A DNA stretch of 64,000 nucleotides, from assembly GCA_052161885.1 (NCBI GenBank), contig CP197396.1, positions 2,542,001-2,606,000 on the forward strand, read 5' to 3'. The DNA comes from QKTW01 sp052161885 (GTDB lineage Bacteria; Bacteroidota; Bacteroidia; Chitinophagales; Chitinophagaceae). Of this stretch, positions 16,362-25,261 are shown in pieces. The notes below the pieces were generated by a model that made no database searches, was not told where the DNA came from, and saw nothing but the letters and a program-made list of their open reading frames with translations. Numbering within the stretch: the stretch's first letter is position 1; every line of letters starts with the position of its first letter. A program made the translations under genes and the position numbers.

Positions 16362-17786
16362 ATGCGCCCCGATCCACTGAAAAAACGTGCAATCCGCAAT
16401 CTTGTAGTTTCCGACTACCTGACGAGTGTGCTGGCATGGCTCCTGTTCTGGGGCTATCGCTACGACATGCTCGGGAAAGCCCATTTTCTCAGCTCCTGGA
16501 GATTATTTCATACTAAAGATTATATCTCCTCCCTGTTCATCATTCCCGGCGGGTGGCTTTTTCTGTACCTGCTGTCGGGCACCTATTTTGATCTGTACCG
16601 CAAGTCGCGGCTGGATGAAGTGAACCGTACGCTTGTGTCCTGCATTATCGGCAGTATTGTAGTAGCACTTGTTGTGTTTGCAAATGATGCAAATGATTAT
16701 TCCTATTTCATTAAAATGACCGGGCGTTACTTGCTGATCCATACGGCATGTACGCTGGCTCTGCGGATGATCATACTCAACAGCGCCAAAAACAATCTTA
16801 TAAATGGCCGTGTAGGGTTCAATACACTGATCATCGGCGGCAACCAGCAGGCAATAAACATTTACAAGCAGATTAAAGACAGCCCCAAAGTATTGGGCAA
16901 CATCTTTAAAGGATTTATCTATTCCAATAAAGAAGCTTCAAACGGCATGAGTAATTACCTGCCGCAGCTGGGCGATCTGAATCAGCTTGAAAACATTATT
17001 GACGACCATAACATAGAAGAAGTAATCGTGGCAGTAGACTCATCTGAGCACCATCTGCTTGAAAATATACTGACACGTCTCAGCTACAGGCCTGTGGTGG
17101 TAAAAGTACAGCCCGATCTGTATGATATCATATCCGGCTCTGTAAAAACAAGTAACGTATACGATGCAGTGCTGATCCACATTTACCCGGATCTTATGCC
17201 CGATTGGCAGCGTGTATGCAAGCGGACTATTGATATTATAGCATCTTCCATTGCCATACTTATCCTGCTGCCGGTTTATATCTTTTCTGCTATAAGAGTA
17301 CGGTTGTCTTCAAAAGGGCCCATCATTTACAAGCAGGAGCGTATCGGATTATTCGGCAAGCCTTTTTATATTCTCAAGTTCCGCTCTATGTATATTGATG
17401 CGGAAGCAGCCGGACCGGCACTTTCCAGCAAAGACGATCCCCGTATTACCTCATGGGGGCGCTTTATGCGTAAATGGCGCATTGATGAACTGCCGCAGTT
17501 TGTAAACATCCTGAAGGGTGATATGTCTATGGTAGGTCCGCGCCCGGAAAGAAGACATTTTATAGATCTCATCTCGCAGACACATCCGCACTATAAATAC
17601 CTGCACAAAGTAAAACCGGGCCTTACGTCGTGGGGCATGGTGCAATATGGCTATGCTGAAAACGTGCAGGAAATGATTGAGCGTATGAAGTATGATCTGC
17701 TCTACATCGAGAACTGTTCACTGGCACTTGATGTAAAGATTATGCTGTATACCTTTATCGTACTTTTTGAAGGGAGAGGAAAGTAA
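16362..17786 (+). CDS. Undecaprenyl-phosphate glycosylphosphotransferase (WbaP/WcaJ-type)
   Basis: A 474-residue polyprenyl glycosylphosphotransferase. It has about four N-terminal transmembrane segments, a Rossmann-like central domain (TLIIGGNQQAINIYKQI, about 148-245), a further membrane helix (about 288-307) and a C-terminal bacterial sugar transferase domain. The conserved motifs are KQERIGLFGKPF, LKFRSM, DELPQFVNILKGDMSMVGPRPE and KPGLTSWGMVQYGY. It starts glycan assembly by moving a sugar-1-phosphate onto undecaprenyl phosphate at the inner membrane. It is the last gene of the run beginning at 14451. A second, shorter transferase is at 63452. Confidence 0.93.
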   Translation: MRPDPLKKRAIRNLVVSDYLTSVLAWLLFWGYRYDMLGKAHFLSSWRLFHTKDYISSLFIIPGGWLFLYLLSGTYFDLYRKSRLDEVNRTLVSCIIGSIVVALVVFANDANDYSYFIKMTGRYLLIHTACTLALRMIILNSAKNNLINGRVGFNTLIIGGNQQAINIYKQIKDSPKVLGNIFKGFIYSNKEASNGMSNYLPQLGDLNQLENIIDDHNIEEVIVAVDSSEHHLLENILTRLSYRPVVVKVQPDLYDIISGSVKTSNVYDAVLIHIYPDLMPDWQRVCKRTIDIIASSIAILILLPVYIFSAIRVRLSSKGPIIYKQERIGLFGKPFYILKFRSMYIDAEAAGPALSSKDDPRITSWGRFMRKWRIDELPQFVNILKGDMSMVGPRPERRHFIDLISQTHPHYKYLHKVKPGLTSWGMVQYGYAENVQEMIERMKYDLLYIENCSLALDVKIMLYTFIVLFEGRGK

Positions 17787-17840
17787 TTAGCAAATGATGC
17801 AATGAAAATATTTCAACCAGCACATTAGCTAATTTTCACA
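17787..17840. repeat. Degenerate intergenic tract (CACATTAGCTAATTTTCACAT type)
   Basis: The gap between convergent genes contains TTAGCAAATGATGC, CACATTAGCTAATTTTCAC and GCTCACATTTTC. These match words at 28577-28690 and, in reverse complement, at 53403-53455. Confidence 0.5.
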
Positions 17841-17843
17841 TGC

Positions 17844-19169
17844 TCACATTTTCAGATTATCGAGGGCCTGTATCGCTTCTCCCACTACAAAAAAACTTCC
17901 GGTAATCAGCAGTGCATCATCTTCACTCATCTGATGTTTTGCGGCTACAACACCGTCTTCAATAGTCGCATAATAATCACCCTGTAATCCTGCTTCCTGC
18001 GCTTTCTCAGCGAGGTCTTTTGCCGGCAATGCACGTGGTATCTGTGCATTACAGAAATAGTATATCGCATCTTTGGGTAAAAGCGAAAGTGCTTCTTTTA
18101 TATCCTTATCCTTCACAAAACCAATCAATATATGTTTCCTGGCGGCCTGCACCAGCGCCCATTGCTTCATGATTTCCTTTACACCTGCAGGGTTATGCCC
18201 TACATCTGCAATGATCACAGGTTTTGATTGCAGCCATTCCCAGCGCCCGCGCAGGCCGGTAAGTGCTTTCACCTGCTGCAGTGCACCGAATGTATGCTCC
18301 CGGCTCACCGCAAGTCCGCATTGCTCCCGGAGGATATCTGACGCCGCCAGTATAGTACGGAGGTTATGGTATTGATACGTACCCAGCAGATCTGTATGTA
18401 ATTCATGAATAGTGCGGTCTGCATTTTTCACCGCCTTAAAATATTGAAAATGCTCATCCTGCTTTACCCTTACAAGATCCCACAGCGCTTCTGCATAATA
18501 GATAGTACTTCCCTGCCTTACAGCATGCTCAAAGAACACACGTTCTGTCTCCTCCCGTTGTTCACCGATCAGCACCGGCACACCGGGCTTTATGATACCG
18601 GCTTTCTCCGCGGCAATTGCTTCCAGTGTATGACCCAGTACATCCATATGATCATAACTGATGTTGGTAATGATGGATAAAATTGGTGTGATTACGTTAG
18701 TGCTGTCAAGACGTCCGCCCAGGCCGGTTTCTATCACGGCTATATCTACCTGCTCTTCTGCAAAAGCCTTAAAGGCCATAGCAACAGTGACTTCAAAAAA
18801 CGAAGGCTGTATGCCTTCAATATGTCCCTTATTAGCGGCTACAAAATCAACAACCCATTGCTCGCTCACCGGCACACCGTTAATACGGATGCGCTCCCGG
18901 AAATCAACAAGATGAGGAGAAGTATACAGTCCCACTTTATAACCGGCTTCCTGCAATATGGCTGCCAGCGCATGACTGGTGCTGCCCTTGCCATTGGTAC
19001 CGGCAATGTGTATTGTCTTGTAGCTGTTCTGCGGATTGTCAAGTAATGCACAGAACTTAAGCGTATTCGTCAGATCTTTTTTAATAGCATCCTTGCCCAG
19101 TTTTGAGAACATAGGCAACTGTGCGTAGAGATAATCCAGCGTCTGCCTGTAAGAAAGAGAGGCGTTCAT
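17844..19169 (-). CDS. folC: Folylpolyglutamate synthase / dihydrofolate synthase
   Basis: A 441-residue Mur-ligase-like enzyme that ligates glutamate to dihydropteroate/folate. The P-loop GTNGKGSTSHAL lies near residue 57; SPHLVDFRERI, the ETGLGGRLDSTN motif and NISYDHMDVLG are all conserved, and the C-terminal ligase domain (DVGHNPAG) is complete. The frame is open to 19253 but ATG 19169 (MNASLSYRQTLDYLY) gives the usual N-terminus. The tonB-like gene lies 108 nt upstream on the same strand, an arrangement often seen in Bacteroidota. Confidence 0.93.
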   Translation of the reverse strand: MNASLSYRQTLDYLYAQLPMFSKLGKDAIKKDLTNTLKFCALLDNPQNSYKTIHIAGTNGKGSTSHALAAILQEAGYKVGLYTSPHLVDFRERIRINGVPVSEQWVVDFVAANKGHIEGIQPSFFEVTVAMAFKAFAEEQVDIAVIETGLGGRLDSTNVITPILSIITNISYDHMDVLGHTLEAIAAEKAGIIKPGVPVLIGEQREETERVFFEHAVRQGSTIYYAEALWDLVRVKQDEHFQYFKAVKNADRTIHELHTDLLGTYQYHNLRTILAASDILREQCGLAVSREHTFGALQQVKALTGLRGRWEWLQSKPVIIADVGHNPAGVKEIMKQWALVQAARKHILIGFVKDKDIKEALSLLPKDAIYYFCNAQIPRALPAKDLAEKAQEAGLQGDYYATIEDGVVAAKHQMSEDDALLITGSFFVVGEAIQALDNLKM

Positions 19170-19277
19170 GTATTCGATTGGGAAAATTGTTTGGGTTGCT
19201 TTTTCGGGTACCGGATACCTGCAGCTATTATCATTATCCGCGGAATTCAGCACCTGTCATCCGGCGTTTTGTTTTTG

Positions 19278-20144
19278 CTAGGAACGGGACTTAAACAGAA
19301 TTGTCACTCTGCCTATCTGCTCTGGGGGCCCGTCGGGATTACTGCTGAAGCGTGCCTGCGAAAGTTTCTGCAATGCTATCTGCCGCAGCTCTGCATTCGG
19401 CGCACTGATCACCTGCTTGCTCACAATATTGCCATCACGGTTCACCGTAACCTGTATCACCACTTTGCCTCCTTCATGAAACTCTGCCTGGAATACAGAC
19501 GGAGAAATAGATCTGCCACCAAGTGTATGACTGATGCCGCCATTACCGCTACCAGGATTGCCGGTGTAGTTTGCCGCTCCCGGAGTACCGCCTGGCACAC
19601 CGCGATCACCATTACCGTGCGTATTGCCTTCGCCGGTGCCGGTGCGGTCTGTAGTTGCACCATTACCACCGGTGCCGGTTGCACCATTATAAACGTAACG
19701 TGGCTTTTGCGGCTGGGTATGTGTTGTGGCAGTATTGGCCTGCTGTTGTGTATTGCGGCTACGGTTCTGCAATTCCTGCTGGTTAGGGCGTTCCTCTCTT
19801 GTGCGGGCAGCTACCGGCGGTACGCGCTTTACCTCTGGCGCATCAGCATCTTCGGTTTCCATCAGTTCTTTCTGTTCAGAAGCCTGTTGTGCTGCTGCAT
19901 GGTAAGCTGCTGCAGAACGGTCAGGGGCAGGATCTCCCGTAGCCATTGGCTGATCATCGCCGCTTCCGTCCGCATCGGTACCCAGGTTCACTTCCATGCC
20001 CATATCAGGCTGTGTAACCGCAGGAGCCGGAATAGTATATTTTACCAGCAGGAATAAGAGCAGCAATACAACGTGAACACCTATCGTCCACGCTGCGGCT
20101 TTTATATTTACCGGTTGAGTTTCTGTTGATTGCTGTGCGATCAT
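19278..20144 (-). CDS. TonB-family energy transducer-like protein
   Basis: A 288-residue protein with a short cytoplasmic N-terminus, one membrane helix (about 18-38), a long low-complexity periplasmic linker rich in Gly, Asn, Thr and Gln (about 50-215) and a C-terminal TonB domain (GGKVVIQVTVNRDGNIV...ALQKLSQARF). TonB transmits proton-motive force from ExbB/ExbD to outer-membrane receptors; no exbB/exbD is adjacent here, although such genes often precede tonB-folC in this phylum. The paiB-like gene ends 30 nt upstream. Confidence 0.85.
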   Translation of the reverse strand: MIAQQSTETQPVNIKAAAWTIGVHVVLLLLFLLVKYTIPAPAVTQPDMGMEVNLGTDADGSGDDQPMATGDPAPDRSAAAYHAAAQQASEQKELMETEDADAPEVKRVPPVAARTREERPNQQELQNRSRNTQQQANTATTHTQPQKPRYVYNGATGTGGNGATTDRTGTGEGNTHGNGDRGVPGGTPGAANYTGNPGSGNGGISHTLGGRSISPSVFQAEFHEGGKVVIQVTVNRDGNIVSKQVISAPNAELRQIALQKLSQARFSSNPDGPPEQIGRVTILFKSRS

Positions 20145-20174
20145 GCAGGAAAATTAAACATCAATTTACCAAAT

Positions 20175-20786
20175 TTATGGTTTTCGCTGCATGTATGCAG
20201 CAATATCCTGTGCGGCTGTATCGTCGCTGTTTTGCAAAGACGCTGCAATATTGCTCCGCTCCGCTTCTGTTTTATTCTGACTTAGCTTCTGCTTCCCCTG
20301 CAACGTATGCACTTTTATCTCAAAGGGCACAATGCCTTTATACAAACGGTCTTTGTAATCTTCAGATTGTTCTGCCCATTGTTTCAGGTAAGCCGGCTCG
20401 CTCTGCCGCATCATATCTTCGAGGAGTGCCATGCCTTTTTCCTTGTCTGTTACCAGCGCAGCCTGTCCATAAGCATGTACTGCCAGGTAATTCCAGGTTG
20501 GTACGTTCTCATGTTTTTCATACAGCGACGGCGAAATGTATGCATGCGGCCCGCTGAATATTACCAGCAGCTCCTGTCCTTCCAGCTCTTTCCATTGCGG
20601 ATTCGCTTTGGCCATATGTGCAGTCAGTACCAGTTCTTCTCCCCGTACATCCATATGAAAGGGTAGGTGGGTACCCCGTGGGCGCCCGTCTGAGCCATTA
20701 GTTACCAGCACTGCAAAACTGTAGCGCTATATAAATGCAACCAGCTCGTCCCTGTCTTCCTGTATGAAATGTTTCGGTATGTACAT
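20175..20786 (-). pseudogene. PaiB-like FMN-binding protein interrupted by an in-frame amber codon
   Basis: Reading from ATG complement(20784..20786) gives MYIPKHFIQEDRDELVAFI, then TAG at complement(20727..20729), then RYSFAVLVTNGSDGRPR onward without a shift to 20175. Together the two parts make a 203-codon protein of normal PaiB length. The family is an FMN-binding split-barrel, described as a negative regulator of sporulation and protease genes in Bacillus. A single base change (for example CAG to TAG) would account for the stop. Translation could restart at GTG/ATG-like codons near 20711, losing the N-terminal 25 residues. It could be a pseudogene, a sequencing error, or a suppressed stop. 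Confidence 0.78.
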
Positions 20787-20937
20787 TTTGTTTTGTGTCC
20801 CGGCTAAGATCAATAAATTAAACTGCAGTGGCGTTGGCACCGTTCATCTTCATTACTGCTACTGAGCGTTCCTTCAAATGCGCCGCAAATGCGGGTAAGT
20901 TCGTGCAATATGACTATGAGATGCAATACCCGCCGTG

Positions 20938-20979
20938 TTTCCACAATCTCAATACGCACATCTCCGTACTCATATCTCT
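20938..20979. repeat. Degenerate intergenic tract (GAGATATGAG type)
   Basis: On the minus strand the tract reads GAGATATGAG, GGAGATGTGCGTATTGAGATTGTGG, close to the words at 2974-3074. Confidence 0.4.
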
Positions 20980-22263
20980 CTAGTGCGCAAAATCTTCGTC
21001 ATAATTCACCATACGTTCCGCCGGCGGATTATAATAGCCAAATTTTACGTCCGGGAACTCTTCATGTATCAGGTCCATCATCTGGCGCATGCCCAGGCAA
21101 TCGCCGGTATCGGCAACGCCTATTTTACCCAGGTACCAGTCCGGATCTATGTTGAAATTACGCCACTGGATCATGCTGAGGCCTGTATATTTAATTACTT
21201 CACGCAGTGCTTCATATTCTTCCACACTATCGGTCATACCAGGGAACACGAAATAGTTGATAGAAGCCCAGCCACCATGCTGACGCACAATACGCAGGCT
21301 TTCTATAATATCTTCAAACTTGTAGTTATTCGGCTGGTAGTAACGGGTATATATTTCCTTCCGCACAGAGTTCAGACTTACGCGAATACTGTCCAGGCCC
21401 GCTTCCATCAGCTTTTCTACAGCATCCGGCTTGCTCCCGTTCGTATTTATGTTAATGCTTCCTTTTTTTGTATGCTTGCGTATTTCTATTACCGATTCAC
21501 GGATGGTTTCCCACATCAGCAGCGGCTCGCCTTCACATCCCTGACCAAAACTTACGATCGGGTAAGGTGCTGTTTCCAGGTGCGGTACTGTATATTCTAC
21601 TATTTCAGCTGCTGTCGGTTTAAACGTAAGCCTGTCCTGCGAAGAAAATATCTCTTCTGTTTCCGGCTGGAAGGAGATACAACCAATGCAATTGGCATTA
21701 CAAGCAGGCGACGAAGGTATCGGGCATTCCCAGCGGCCCATAAAATAGTTGCGTGCCGCAGGACAATGATAAGTCAGCGCACAGTTTTCTGCGATATGCT
21801 TTACCAGGCGGTTATGTGGGTACGCTTCCAGCATATTTTTCACACCTTCTTTCACTTTATTATCATCGTAGCCTGCACATTCCTGGCGTATGTCGCGCTC
21901 AATACGGGTGGCAGGTACGTAAAATTTATCGTCATGCCAGCCAACTGCTGTGTAGCAAAACAGAGGCAATGTCTGTGCATCAGGCAATGCTTCAAATGCA
22001 GCAATATAAAAGCCGGTATGTGCCGGGGGAATAAATGCCGCAACAGCCCAGCCCTTCTCACAAAGGCGCATTTCACCTGTGGCTACATCAATGCCTATAC
22101 CGCGACGGTCGGGCAGTTCGTACAAAGATCCGCCTTCGGGCAGTTCTATCCAGTCTTCTTCCGGGATGGGCATAGCATCCCAGCCTGTACGGCCTACGAC
22201 ATAGAGGCTCGTATCTTCAAAAATATTTCCCTGTCCGTCTGAGTATAATAAATATGGAGACAT
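20980..22263 (-). CDS. Radical SAM protein
   Basis: A 427-residue protein with an N-terminal domain of about 195 residues and a radical SAM barrel. The cluster motif is CNANCIGC (CX3CX2C, near residue 210), with YPIVSFGQGCEGEPLL as the SAM-binding GGEP-like segment and NINTNGS further on. It probably performs radical chemistry on an unknown substrate. The frame is open to 22392, but ATG 22263 (MSPYLLYSDGQGNIF) is the sensible start because the upstream part is AT-rich and noncoding in appearance. Its family is common in Chitinophagaceae, without a named product. Confidence 0.85.
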   Translation of the reverse strand: MSPYLLYSDGQGNIFEDTSLYVVGRTGWDAMPIPEEDWIELPEGGSLYELPDRRGIGIDVATGEMRLCEKGWAVAAFIPPAHTGFYIAAFEALPDAQTLPLFCYTAVGWHDDKFYVPATRIERDIRQECAGYDDNKVKEGVKNMLEAYPHNRLVKHIAENCALTYHCPAARNYFMGRWECPIPSSPACNANCIGCISFQPETEEIFSSQDRLTFKPTAAEIVEYTVPHLETAPYPIVSFGQGCEGEPLLMWETIRESVIEIRKHTKKGSININTNGSKPDAVEKLMEAGLDSIRVSLNSVRKEIYTRYYQPNNYKFEDIIESLRIVRQHGGWASINYFVFPGMTDSVEEYEALREVIKYTGLSMIQWRNFNIDPDWYLGKIGVADTGDCLGMRQMMDLIHEEFPDVKFGYYNPPAERMVNYDEDFAH

Positions 22264-22312
22264 GCGATAATTGTTAAATGGAAAATTGATAATGGAAAAT
22301 GTGCGGTAAAAC

Positions 22313-22957
22313 TTACCAGTCGTTTTTATCCCGTTTGGTCTTACCTTCTTCGATGAGATCGAGGCAAAAGATTTCAAAATCTTCGCGGTCAAAGTTCACC
22401 TGGCGTATATTCCATTGATAAAGGCTGTTATCCGTACAATCGATAGTGAGCGTTCCATAGCGGAGCAAAACAGCGTTTACATCCGGCCAGTGTATAGAGC
22501 GTTTGCGCGAAATGACCGGCAGGCGTATACCTTGCTTATCTACCTGTATTACCAGTGCTTGTCTGCTGTTCTTTTCCCAGAAAATGGAAAAAATCACGGC
22601 TGCACTTATCAATCCGAAAACACCAGCCGGCACCCAACGTTGGTGCAGTAAAGCAAAAATGGCTATCGAAAGCGACAGTACCAGTTCCGCAAAACGGAAA
22701 GTGCGTGTGTTGCCGGGTTGCTGCAGCCATTTGTTACGAAAAAAAGAAACGTATAATACAGCCAGACCCAGCAGCAATAAAATGGTGGCAGGAACTATTC
22801 CGGAGCCAAAAACGGTAGTTGTCCAGAATTTGGAATACAATTCAAACAGGTAGCTTAATGCACCTGCGCCACACAATGCAAAACCCACAATTACGTGTAA
22901 AGCTGTGACCTGGTGCGGCTTAATTTTTTCTTCGACCAGTGGCAATTCAAACGTCAT
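22313..22957 (-). CDS. Hypothetical membrane protein with PH-like C-terminal part
   Basis: A 214-residue protein with four predicted membrane helices (about 20-40, 50-68, 88-105 and 108-125), followed by a cytoplasmic beta-rich segment (LVIQVDKQGIRLPVISRKRSIHWPDVNAVLL) like bacterial PH-domain proteins. No function known. A TAAATTTG box ends 5 nt before its ATG. Confidence 0.72.
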   Translation of the reverse strand: MTFELPLVEEKIKPHQVTALHVIVGFALCGAGALSYLFELYSKFWTTTVFGSGIVPATILLLLGLAVLYVSFFRNKWLQQPGNTRTFRFAELVLSLSIAIFALLHQRWVPAGVFGLISAAVIFSIFWEKNSRQALVIQVDKQGIRLPVISRKRSIHWPDVNAVLLRYGTLTIDCTDNSLYQWNIRQVNFDREDFEIFCLDLIEEGKTKRDKNDW

Positions 22958-22962
22958 GGGCG

Positions 22963-22970
22963 CAAATTTA
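22963..22970 (-). promoter_or_regulatory. TAnnTTTG -7 box adjacent to the start codon
   Basis: TAAATTTG on the minus strand; 5 nt separate it from the ATG at 22957. Confidence 0.5.
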
Positions 22971-22989
22971 CACTTATTGCCCCGTTTCC

Positions 22990-23075
22990 GGTGTCAGCAG
23001 GTAGTTAAATGTTTGATTTGAGGATGTGCAGATATGCTGATGTGATAACCAGCTGATTTGAGAATGTACTGCCGT
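22990..23075. repeat. Degenerate intergenic tract (CACATCAGC / CAAATCAGCT type)
   Basis: On the minus strand: CATTCTCAAATCAGCT, CACATCAGCATATCTGCACATCC, TCAAATC. It fills the gap between divergent genes and shares words with 28577-28690. Confidence 0.5.
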
Positions 23076-23109
23076 CATATTAAATTGCAGGCAATTTAAA
23101 TACCTGTAA

Positions 23110-23757
23110 ATGACTATCGATACAGAAAATTACTTAGCGGCAAAAGAAAGGCTACCTCAGGAAGGCCGTCATATCCTTGCGCATCAGCCCGGCGACTCCA
23201 TCATACTTTACCAGGCTTATAACGAACGTATTGCTGCTTTTGCAGCAGCGCATCAATATCTCGGGGGCCCGGATTTCAGTTATAGCCGGATGTCCTGGGT
23301 AAAACCAAATTTTTTATGGATGATGTATCGTTGCGGCTGGGCTACCAAACCCGACCAGGAACGGGTGCTGGCCATACGGATCGCCCAGTCCGACTTTGAC
23401 AGCATATTACAACAGGCCGTATTTTCTACTTACCGGCATTGGCGGCACTCTTCAGAAAAAGAATGGACGCTGGCCCTGAAACACAGCGATGTGCGTCTGC
23501 AGTGGGATCCGGATCATAGCCCGTCCGGCAATAAGCTTACCCGGAAAGCCATACAGCTGGGCCTGAGGGGTAAAGTATTGGAAACATTCGGCAAAAAATA
23601 CATCCAGAGTATTGAGGATATAACAGACTTCGTTGCAGAACAGCGAAGTAATGCAGGCTCCCAAAAACTCCATCAATTGCTTGTCCCTGTGGAAAATATT
23701 TACCGCCCGGCAAACATTGATATATGCCGGAATGTGGAATTGAATGAAGATGAATGA
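23110..23757 (+). CDS. DUF4291 family protein
   Basis: A 215-residue cytosolic protein matching DUF4291: IILYQAYNERIAAFA, SRMSWVKPNFLWMMYRCGWATK, QWDPDHSPxG and RKAIQLGLRG are the conserved blocks. The many conserved Trp/Tyr/Arg residues suggest an enzyme, but no activity is established for the family. It is monocistronic and convergent with the cupin-like gene. Confidence 0.85.
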   Translation: MTIDTENYLAAKERLPQEGRHILAHQPGDSIILYQAYNERIAAFAAAHQYLGGPDFSYSRMSWVKPNFLWMMYRCGWATKPDQERVLAIRIAQSDFDSILQQAVFSTYRHWRHSSEKEWTLALKHSDVRLQWDPDHSPSGNKLTRKAIQLGLRGKVLETFGKKYIQSIEDITDFVAEQRSNAGSQKLHQLLVPVENIYRPANIDICRNVELNEDE

Positions 23758-23787
23758 TTGACAAATCAGCCAATCAGCTAATGATCA

Positions 23788-24156
23788 CTAATCTGTATAA
23801 AACGTATCTGCCGCATGTTCTGACAACGAGTTGAGCTCCAGGAAAGTGCAGTCTGTTTCCGTAATGTATTCATGCCACACATAAGGGTCTGTCTCAATGA
23901 TCATAGGCCCCTCTATCACTTTTGAGTGCATGGTTGTGTTGTTGATCTCCCGCCAGTTGACCACACAGGTACCGTGCATCAGGATAAATATTTCCGGCTT
24001 CTTGGTCAGCGAGATGCCTTTATGATAATGACGGCCACTCACCGTTCCTGCCTTACGGAATACAATAAGGTGCTGTCCCAGCCTGCCCTGGTAAAATTCA
24101 GCGGTATATCCCCGGTTATCGGGCCCGGTGGTCTTTATAGGCGTAAACTTTATCAT
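23788..24156 (-). CDS. Cupin-like protein
   Basis: A 122-residue single-domain protein with cupin-type blocks: GRHYHKG supplies two histidines, EIFILMHGTCVV the first strand set, and DPYVWHEYITETDCTFLELNS the second motif. It resembles sugar isomerase-like WxcM/FdtA cupins or small regulatory cupins; the substrate is unknown. Its ATG overlaps the stop of the DUF1835 gene upstream by 4 nt, so both are translationally coupled. Confidence 0.75.
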   Translation of the reverse strand: MIKFTPIKTTGPDNRGYTAEFYQGRLGQHLIVFRKAGTVSGRHYHKGISLTKKPEIFILMHGTCVVNWREINNTTMHSKVIEGPMIIETDPYVWHEYITETDCTFLELNSLSEHAADTFYTD

Positions 24157-25019
24157 ATTGTGGCAGTTGAGTCATTTATATCTGTGGCGTCAGTGCTTTC
24201 TGCAACAGGTTCGGCCGGTCCGCCCGGCAGTTTTACATCAAAGTCTTTCAGTGTCTTCATCATATCGCCCTGCACCAGTATTTTGCCTTCTTCCGCCATT
24301 TTGCGGAGCCGCCAGCCAAGGTACAGATCTCCCGTAGGCGTTCCGTATTTATTAATAGACAATCCAACTACTTTTGACGCCTTCTGGAAGCTCTGTGTGC
24401 AGAATCCAAGCAATGGCGAATCATAAAAAGATTCTTCCCGGGAGGCAAGCTTTTTGCCACCCTCATGCGTACGTATACCTGCATTTTCCTGCACCAGTCT
24501 ACGCCATTCATCTCCATCAATCTCCACTTCGGCATGGGTTACCGGGCGTGCCAGCTTTCGTGCTTTCACTATTTCTTTTGGCAATATGTAGCTGAAGCTT
24601 TTGGGGTAAAACACTTTGCCGTTCTCATCAAGGAAAGGTAGTCCCGCAATATTTATCAGGTAAAATCTTCCCATGTGCTTTGACAGGTATGGCAATACCC
24701 AATGGTAAGCACATACATCTGCCGGTATCGGCGCCATCCAGAACCAGGCTTTGGCCTCAGTATCATTGTACATAGCTTTCGATACTTCCAGCAATCGTTC
24801 CATATCGTCTACCTGTGCCGGTTCTTTCTCATTAGGCACTACCTGCTGCCAGAATGCCGAACGTAAAGCGCTGAATGTACCGCCTTCGTCTTTCTGCAAC
24901 GGACCTACATTGAGTATATCCTTCAATATCACAATCTCGCCGGCCATTGATGGCTCACTCTCTATAGCTTCCTGCAGTGGCTTTGCTGCCATGTCTCCTA
25001 CTACGAAATGATAAATCAT
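24153..25019 (-). CDS. DUF1835/DUF3658-type protein
   Basis: A 288-residue soluble protein starting MIYHFVVGDMAAKPLQEAI, the typical opening of DUF1835 proteins, with ILKDILNVGPL and later FWMAPIPADVCAYHWVLPYL and KARKLARPVTHAEVEIDGDEW blocks. It has no membrane segments and no assigned function. The open frame extends to 25094 only through repeat-like DNA. ATG 25019 directly follows a TAAATTTG box, giving a short or absent leader. It is coupled to the cupin-like gene. Confidence 0.8.
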   Translation of the reverse strand: MIYHFVVGDMAAKPLQEAIESEPSMAGEIVILKDILNVGPLQKDEGGTFSALRSAFWQQVVPNEKEPAQVDDMERLLEVSKAMYNDTEAKAWFWMAPIPADVCAYHWVLPYLSKHMGRFYLINIAGLPFLDENGKVFYPKSFSYILPKEIVKARKLARPVTHAEVEIDGDEWRRLVQENAGIRTHEGGKKLASREESFYDSPLLGFCTQSFQKASKVVGLSINKYGTPTGDLYLGWRLRKMAEEGKILVQGDMMKTLKDFDVKLPGGPAEPVAESTDATDINDSTATI

Positions 25020-25025
25020 ACGCGG

Positions 25026-25033
25026 CAAATTTA
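25026..25033 (-). promoter_or_regulatory. TAnnTTTG -7 box of the DUF1835 operon
   Basis: TAAATTTG on the minus strand with a TTG 17 nt upstream; 6 nt separate it from the ATG at 25019. Confidence 0.55.
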
Positions 25034-25035
25034 AT

Positions 25036-25110
25036 AAAGAAGTGAATAGGCAATGGTGAATAATGAATAGCCGGTGACGAATAGCAAACGTCAATTGGCA
25101 GACGGCAGTG
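25036..25110. repeat. Degenerate intergenic tract (GTGAATAGGCAATGGTGAATAATGAATAG type)
   Basis: Variants of GTGAATAG, CAATGGTGAATAATGAATAG and GACGAATAGCAAA follow one another. A related tract (GTGAATGGTCAATAG on the minus strand) touches the end of the glycosyltransferase at 53457. Confidence 0.45.
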
Positions 25111-25121
25111 AGAACGGCGAA

Positions 25122-25258
25122 TCAATTTTCCATTGGCATAAAAGTAATTGCCGACCCGTCGTCTGAAGAAACATATGTGTGCAGGCTTGTGTGCAGGCTG
25201 TTTACGCGGAGGCAGAAAATATAACTGCTGCTAAAAGCAAAGTAATAAAGTATCTCAT
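25122..25258 (-). pseudogene. Tiny secreted-peptide gene, frameshifted
   Basis: ATG at complement(25256..25258), 3 nt after the beta-barrel stop, encodes a clean signal peptide, MRYFITLLLAAVIFSASA, then hits TAA at complement(25202..25204). In another frame the DNA continues as NSLHTSLHTYVSSDDGSA and six more residues to a stop at 25122. One missing base would join the two into a secreted peptide of about 46 residues. Whether it was ever functional is unknown; it may also be the remnant of a longer gene. Confidence 0.4.
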
Positions 25259-25261
25259 GGC

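Noticed and set aside
19457..19687. Gly/Asn/Thr-rich repeats in the tonB-like gene as a minisatellite
   Set aside because: The low complexity is the usual flexible periplasmic linker of TonB proteins; no regular nucleotide period was seen.
20817..20976. About 50 open codons on the minus strand between the radical SAM and paiB-like genes, reading as a helix-like peptide
   Set aside because: Begins within a repeat tract, has no clear start codon and no recognised homologous pattern; probably chance.
20935..22242. 435-codon plus-strand frame opposite the radical SAM gene
   Set aside because: The minus-strand translation has the full radical SAM motif and family blocks; the plus frame is low-sense and aromatic/Cys-rich.
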